This document shows, in pieces, positions 58,566 to 64,000 of a DNA stretch of 64,000 nucleotides. The notes below the pieces were generated by a model that made no database searches, was not told where the DNA came from, and worked only from the letters and a program-made list of their open reading frames with translations. The position numbers were made by a program, and so were the translations under genes. Each line of letters begins with the position of its first letter. Positions within the stretch are counted from its first letter, which is position 1. This DNA is from Buxus sempervirens. Lineage: Eukaryota > Streptophyta > Magnoliopsida > Buxales > Buxaceae. The stretch lies in the NCBI GenBank assembly GCA_947561395.2, contig OX387186.1, positions 38,149,220-38,213,219 on the forward strand, read 5' to 3'.

Positions 58566-59579
58566 CCAAATTTGTTGAAAACAGCCCCTTAATTACATGA
58601 AAGACATTTAAGTAAATGTCTTGTGTATTTATTGCTTCATTTACTTAAGTCTTCACATGTAAATAGGGTTTTACCCCCCATTTGGAACCAATAAAAATAC
58701 TTCCAAGGTCCAATTCCTAGCCAATAAAAAGTCAACTTTCCAGTTCATGCCTAAATTTCTAGTTTTCCCGGTTTTTATCAAAAATCCCGTTTTGGGTTTG
58801 ATACCGAAATGAGTGATTCAGAAGCCCATAAGCCCCTTAGGAGATGTGTTTACCCTTCAATAGACTACAACCAAAATTTTAGCCCGAAACTCCTTGTAGA
58901 TGTGTCTAGAAAAATTATATACCAAAAGTCAATGTTTTTAATCAGACTTAGAATATTTTGAGGTCCAAAACTTTTTGTCTCGGAATTGATTACTTTTTGG
59001 TATGGTGACCTTATAGGGGATCCTAAGACTATTCCACTCATCCAAAATGTGTTTTGAGAATTTTATGACATTCATTTTGATTGATTTGGTTTATGAAAAG
59101 CGAAATTGAGAATCTAGGAGTTGTTTGCTGATTAATGTCTAATCGAAGTTTGGATGCTGTAATCATTTTTGTATAATGAGCTTTCTTTTGAAAAGTCAGT
59201 TTTGAAACGATATTTGTTTGGCTGAAATACATCTACACCATTATGCTAGTTCACCTTTGAATGCACGGTGCACTTCAGGAATGATTTACTTGAATATTGT
59301 TGGCCGGTTTAGAATTATCTCTTATTCTGTTCTAGGAAATTATTTGAGAATTACTTTGAGGACTCCATGAGGGTGTAAGCTGGTCCTAAGTGAACCATGT
59401 TATGCACTTGAACATGTTGATCTATATGTCAGTTTTACACGATAGAGAACACATTCGGTTGATTGATAGTTTTATACTTACTATTGGTTTAGTTTGTCCT
59501 AGATCCAGAGTCTAAGCTTAGTAATGTGATGTTATTGCTTCGTTGGTGTAATTGCATGGCCTTGAGTGTTGCCACTATC

Positions 59580-60020
59580 GGTGTAGAGCAGCCAGAAACC
59601 CTGAATAGGCCTGGTTGTCAATGCAGAAACCCGGGGAGTAGGCCTGCATTGGATGACAAAACCCTGAGTAGGCCGTCATTTCAGAGTGTCCGAAACCCTG
59701 AGTAGGCCGGAACTATGTACATGGAGGGGTGGATGTCGCCTTGGCATGTCAATTAACCAATGTAAACAACTACATAACATTGACCAATGTTGGTATTTGA
59801 TTTTGTTTGACGTGATATGTTTTATTCGCTGGTTTGTTGTTATTTATGGTTCATGGAATATTTTTTACCGGTTATTGGGTATTTGTATCTCCCGCCGATG
59901 TAGAGCAGCATCGTGACCCTGAGTGGTTCGGTGTTGTCAATGCCGAAACCTTGAGTAGGCCGGCATTGGATGACACAGTCATTTCAATATCCGAAACCCT
60001 GAGTAGGCCGGATATACATT
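59580..60020 (+). repeat. GAAACCCTGAGTAGGCC minisatellite
   Basis: About eight units of the array described at 19890-20290. Confidence 0.78.
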
Positions 60021-60609
60021 TGGAGGCGTGGGCATGGTTATGAGAAGACTTTGTGTTATATGACATTGATATATCTGGAATTATATCTTGAGATACGAAA
60101 TCATGGTTATTCGCTATGTTGTTGTCAGTTAATCATTATTTTATCGATATCTTTGGGATTGGAAACGGATTGTTATTGCTTGATTTACCTGATGGTTTTC
60201 CGCACTGATATAAATTGGATTATTGAAGTTTAGTCGGATTATTCGGAATATGCGTGTTATCATCATTGTATATGGTTTAAAACCGTGGCATGTTTTAGAA
60301 CTAAACTAAATGTATTTGTGCATGCATGTGCTGCTCACTAGGATATTCGTATCTCATTCCGTATTGTTTTGTTTTGTTTTCAGCTGCTCCTGGAGAGGAC
60401 AATACTTGCGGGTAGTTACTTGGTCATGTGAGTTTATTTCCGTTTGGAATTATTTGAGCGCACTCTGTTATATAGTTATTGTCGTATTCATGTTTTTCCT
60501 TCACTCTGATATTGCAATCCTGTGTTACATATTAACCTCTGGAGATGAGTTATGGTTTTTATATGTAACTTGGATTCGGGGCGTTACAAATCCGGGTCGG
60601 GGTTTAACA

Positions 60610-62770
60610 TCTTATCTTCAAAAGGGTCCTTATCAACCCCATGCTCATGACTTCCCTACGACATTATTTGGGAACTTCAAAAGAAAGTTCAATCCTAATT
60701 GGTTCATTGAGTATTGTACTTGGCTTGAGTATAGCGTAGTCAAAGATGTCGTATTCTGCTTGTATTGTTATCTCTTCAAACCATAATATGAAGCTATTTC
60801 TTCTCAAAGCATAGGTGATTCCTTTGTGAATGAAGGATTCAAAAATTGGAAGAAAAAAGAAAGAATCGGTTTTCATATTGGAAGGCACAATAGTTCTCAC
60901 AATCTAGCAAGGCAGAAATGTGAGAATTTGATAAATCAAGCACAAAGTATTCCTTCATTATTCATTAGTAAGACCACCAAGGATAAGATGGAATATCGAG
61001 TTTTATTAATTGCTACTGTTGAATGTGTTCGATTTATTTTGCGCCAAGGTCTTCCATTCCGTGGTCATGATGAGTCTGAAGAGTCATTGAATCAAGGAAC
61101 TTATCTTGAACTCTTCCACTTCCTTGCTGATCACAATGAAGAAGTCAAGAAGGTGTCATTTGCTAATGCTTCTGAGAGGTTGCAGATGACTTCACCAAAG
61201 GTGCTAAAGGAAATTTGTCGTGCTGCTGTAGCTAAGACCTTGAATGCTATTATGAGGGATGTGGGCGATTCTTATTTCTCTGTTTTAATTGATGAGGCTC
61301 ATGATGTGTCAACCATGGAGCAAATGGCTGTAGTTTTGAGATATGTTGACAAGTATGGACATGTTATTGAGCGTTTCATCGGTATTTAGCATGTTTCCTC
61401 CACTACTGCTGTTTCACTTAGGTTTGCTTTGGAGGAATTATTTGCTAGACATCAATTGAGCATATCAAAATTGTGTGGTCAAGGCTATGATGGAACAAGT
61501 AATATGCAAGGTGAATTTAATGGCTTGAAGGCACTTATCCCAAGGGACAATCCATCTGCCTTTTATGTGCACTGTTTTGCTCATCAACTTCAGTTGGTTC
61601 TAGTAGCTGTTGCAAAGAACCACTTCCAAGTAAAATCACTTTTTGAATTTGTTTCAAGAATTTTGAATACCGTTGGAGCATCTTGTAAGAGGAGTGATAC
61701 TCTCAAAGCCATCCAGCATGACAATGTTCTTAAAGCACTCCAGATTGGAGAGTTAGTTAGTGGAAGGGGCTTGAATCAAGATTCTAACTTGAAGAGACCA
61801 AATGACACTCGTTGGAGCTCTCATTACACCTCTTTAATTAGTCTCATGACCATGTATTTTTCTGTAATTGAAGTACTTGAGATTGTTATGGAAGATGGGG
61901 TGAATGATCCACAGTCAGTTGATGCTAGTGTTTTGTTACATATTATGCAGCCTTTTGACTTCATCTTCACCTTGCATGTCATGATAAACATTCTTGGAGT
62001 TACTCATGAACTGTCACAAGCATTACAATGGGGAAATCAGGATATTGAGAATGCTATGAGTTTGGTATGAGTATGCAAATTGAGGTTGCAAATGATGAGA
62101 GATGGAGGATGGGATTCTTTGTTAATTGAGGTTTCTTGTTTTTGCAATAAACTTGAAATTTTTGTTCCTGCTATGGATGATAACTTTAAGGCTCGTGGAC
62201 GTCCAAAGTGAAGAGCTGAAGAAATGACAAATTTGCACCACTATCAAGTTGAGTTATTTTATAGCATCATAGACATGCAACTTCAAGAGCTCAATAATCG
62301 TTTTTCGGAGACCACCACGGAGTTGCTTCTTTGTGTGGGATTTCTAAGTCCATTTGACTCATTTTCTGCTTTTAAGAAAGAAAAATTGATCCACCTTGCT
62401 TAGTTATATGCAAATGATTTCTCCGCAGTAGAGCTTGTGGCACTTGGGAATCAGCTTGAAAACTATATTCTTGATATGCGCTCTAATGAATTGTTTTTAG
62501 CAGTTCGAGGGATTACAAGCCTTGCTGAGAAAATGGTTGTAGAAAGATATCATTTAGTCTATCCACTGGTCTATCCAATGATTACAGGCCTTGTTCGAGG
62601 CATTCTCAGCTATGAAGATTGTCAAGAACCGTTTACGTAATCGAATGGGAGACGAGTGGCTTAATAATTGCTTGATCACATACATTGAGAAAGAAGTTTT
62701 TTGTGAAATTCCCAATGAAGACATTATAGAGTATTATCAAAATATGCAATCACGGAGGGTGATTTTGTAG
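60610..62770 (+). pseudogene. hAT transposase, main part (DUF4371 and dimerisation domain)
   Basis: Continues the frame begun at 53835. Recognisable segments are 'NPNWFIEYCTWLEYS', 'FCLYCYLF' (TTF-type zinc finger), 'FRGHDESEESLNQGTYLE', 'YFSVLIDEAHDVSTMEQ' (first catalytic acidic residue), 'CGQGYDGTSNMQG' (second), 'CFAHQLQLVLVAVA' and 'NDTRWSSHYTSL'. Near the end the other frame gives 'EAFSAMKIVKNRLRNRMG', the hAT dimerisation motif, up to a stop at 62768-62770. Damage: stops near 60784, 61387, 62068, 62209 and 62401, and a small deletion plus frameshift near 62595. It once cut and rejoined DNA at the element's ends; it cannot now. Confidence 0.9.
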
Positions 62771-62887
62771 TACTTTGTAATGTAGTATTTTTAATGTAAT
62801 ATGTACTTTTCAAGTAAGTCATTTGATATATTATTTTGCGCCCCCCACCCCCGGATTTGGAGTCCTGGTTCCGCCACTGCCTCTTAT

Positions 62888-63260
62888 CCCCTTTGATTAG
62901 CCACTTATCACTTCAGCAAAGGATTAACCTAGCACCCATGCCAACTTATAATAAATTTTAATACATATTACCATTAATTATTTAGATTATTTTCATAATC
63001 ACTGCTTACCTTAATTTACAACCTTCATCACCTAGTTTAGTAAAATTTCCAAAATACCCTTTTCTCGCTACACCACCAACCCAACCAATGAAACTCAAAT
63101 AAACAAATTATTATTTTTAACAATTTATCCTATCTTAATTGTTTTGAAATTTTACTCTAAATAACTTCCTTTCTCCATTTTCTGAAATTTTCCACAATTA
63201 AATAAATTAACAACCATAAAATCCAATTTTTAAATTTTTTTTAAAATTCAGGATTTTACA
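62888..63260 (-). mobile_element. Terminal segment of the family-1 5' LTR
   Basis: Its minus-strand start TGTAAAATCCTGAATTTT and the following TTGTTAATTTATTTAATT match the solo LTR at 17794. Candidate target site TATGA follows at 63261. Confidence 0.75.
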
Positions 63261-63507
63261 TATGAACCCTGCTAGTACTTATCTAAGCATGTTTTTTTAG
63301 TTCAATTCAGTTTGATCTCCTAATTGAGACAAAACCAAAACCGAATAGCTCTCTATGGTATAAAACTGAAACAAAACTGGAACGATAATAAAACAAAACG
63401 TACCTAAAAAGTTTTTTTTTGTTAGGTTTAATTATTAATTTGTTCTAATTGAACCTTTTCCATCGCCATGTATTAGTCGAATGATATAGTGGCAAACCTT
63501 AAATGAG
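63261..63507. other. Flanking sequence outside the family-1 element
   Basis: No gene or repeat that I recognise. Confidence 0.4.
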
Positions 63508-64000
63508 CACTACAAATGCCTTTTTAATTAACGATGAACCTCAAGGAGTGCCACAGCTGATTTTGTAATTAACGATGAACATTAAAGAATGATGCAAATG
63601 TTTTAACAATTAATGGCGAACATTAAAGAATGCTGCAAATGCCTTTTTAATTAATGATGAACATTAAGGAATGTCGCGAATATTTTTTACATTAGTAGCA
63701 AATAATAAGGGATGTCACAAATGCTCTTTAATTAACAGCGGACATTAAATAATGCTGCAAATTTTGTTTTATTAACGGCAAACATTAAGGAATGCCGCAA
63801 ATGCTTTCTAAATAAGCGGCGAACATTAGATATTGCCGCAAATAATTTTTAAATTAACAACGAACATTAAGTAATGTCACAAATGCATTTTACATTAGCG
63901 ACAAACATAAAAAGATGTCACAAATGGTTTCTTTTTTAACGACAAACATTAAAATATGTTGCAAATGTTTTTTCCATTAATGACAAACATAAAAAAATGC
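63508..64000 (+). mobile_element. CACTA transposon end with subterminal repeats (runs off window)
   Basis: CACTACAAATGCC at 63508 matches the CACTA terminal motif, with GAG as the candidate 3-base target site. It is followed by about 11 units of 38-43 bases sharing CGAACATTAAGGAATGCCGC and AAATGCTTTTTAATTA. GCGGC/GCCGC inversions inside units (e.g. 63827-63850) are typical of Spm-type subterminal repeats. Transposase would lie to the right. Confidence 0.8.

Larger units (their letters stand above)
57534..60588 (+). mobile_element. Solo LTR, family 1, chimeric with family 2 (3055 bp), TSD AATCC
   Basis: It starts TGTAAAATCCCAAAATT and ends GGATTCGGGGCGTTACA. AATCC flanks it at 57529-57533 and 60589-60593. 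The middle part (about 58588-59045) is family-2 sequence, e.g. ATGAAAGACATTTAAGTAAA and CCAATAAAAAGTCAACTTT; the rest is family 1. TATA box at 57824-57831, palindromes 58380-58565, minisatellite 59580-60020, donor at 58114, acceptor end at 60383. Confidence 0.9.
53990..60609 (-). mobile_element. Solo LTR, family 2, split by a family-1 LTR; TSD TCTTA
   Basis: It starts TGTAGTGCCCCAGATCC and ends GGGTCGGGGTTTAACA. TCTTA flanks it at 53985-53989 and 60610-60614. Without the insert (57534-60588 and one TSD) it is about 3.56 kb. The U3 array (56685-57290) is half the length of the arrays in the other two copies. TATA box at 56607-56613 (minus). Confidence 0.93.
48302..62879 (+). mobile_element. 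hAT transposon with captured gene fragments (14.6 kb with insertions), TSD CCTCTTAT
   Basis: The left end is CAGTGACGGAACCACG; the reverse complement of the right end is CAGTGGCGGAACCAGG. The 8-base duplication CCTCTTAT is perfect (48294-48301 and 62880-62887). Inside lie a TIC22 fragment, a solo Tat-A LTR, a LINE-like fragment, a NEET exon and a ZMYM1/DUF4371-type hAT transposase broken by stops and by a solo LTR. Without the two LTR insertions the element is about 5.5 kb. It inserted into the family-1 5' LTR. Confidence 0.93.
38546..63260 (-). mobile_element. 5' LTR of a family-1 retrotransposon, expanded to 24.7 kb by nested insertions
   Basis: The left end TGTAATGCCCCGGATCC and right end CAGGATTTTACA are the two termini of a family-1 LTR in reverse. 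Own segments are 38546-39510, 42023-42673, 46579-48301 and 62888-63260, about 3.7 kb in total. The others are dated insertions with their own TSDs: solo family 1 (39511-42017), solo family 2 (42674-46573) and the hAT element (48302-62879). Its TATA box (TATAAATA, minus) is at 48216-48223. Confidence 0.8.

Noticed and set aside
60310-60600. Separate gene upstream of the transposase
   Set aside because: The N-terminal part of that long frame is family-1 LTR sequence read through the LTR end; only the part from 60610 is transposase.

Overview
This is a transposon-dense stretch of a flowering-plant nuclear genome, probably a eudicot. I see no intact host gene, rRNA or tRNA. Plant origin is supported by several signals: Ty3-type LTR retrotransposons, a chromovirus-style initiator-methionine tRNA primer site, hAT, CACTA and MITE elements, and three captured fragments of plant genes. 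Those fragments are exon 1 of a POWERDRESS-like SANT gene, part of TIC22, and one exon of NEET. Several elements are fixed exactly by target-site duplications (TSDs), so much of the window can be read as insertions inside insertions.

Layout. 1-3374 is the 3' end of a Tat-lineage element (Tat-A): an antisense two-exon DUF7745-type ORF, a polypurine tract and the 3' LTR. It abuts a remnant of a second Tat LTR family (Tat-B, 3375-3546). 3547-4988 is unassigned sequence ending in a minus-strand LTR terminus that interrupts an integrase. 4989-16276 is the 3' half of another Tat-A copy: integrase tail, two decayed antisense genes (DUF7745-type and plant mobile domain) and the 3' LTR (13463-16276). 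That element sits in a minus-strand LTR of family 3, which continues in pieces to 27016. The pieces are separated by a solo family-1 LTR (17794-20881, TSD GAGAA), a TIR element carrying the PWR-like exon (about 20911-25975, itself split by a solo Tat-B LTR, TSD CAAGT) and a hAT MITE (26061-26597, TSD ATAGCACC).

From about 27.0 to 63.26 kb the backbone is one minus-strand family-1 LTR retrotransposon: 5' LTR 63260 to 38546, primer site, and leader running left. It is broken by solo LTRs of family 2 (27949-31811, 42674-46573, 53990-60609), family 1 (32335-37622, 39511-42017, 57534-60588), family 3 (34057-36712) and Tat-A (49839-52246), and by a 14.6 kb hAT element (48302-62879, TSD CCTCTTAT) with a dead transposase. 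A CACTA element begins at 63508 and runs off the window.

The most unusual signal is structural. The LTR families carry arrays of short palindromes, mostly in U3 upstream of the TATA box. In both Tat families the repeat is a hairpin with a 7-base arm, 7-base loop and 7-base arm. The arm sequence is shared within a copy and differs between families or copies, while the loops vary. The same hairpins also lie upstream of the antisense ORFs. Family 2 has arrays built on TACCTAAGGTA and GGTACC palindromes; family 1 has hairpins with about 10-base stems and 4-base loops. Families 1 and 2 also share a conserved donor/acceptor pair suggesting an intron inside the LTR.
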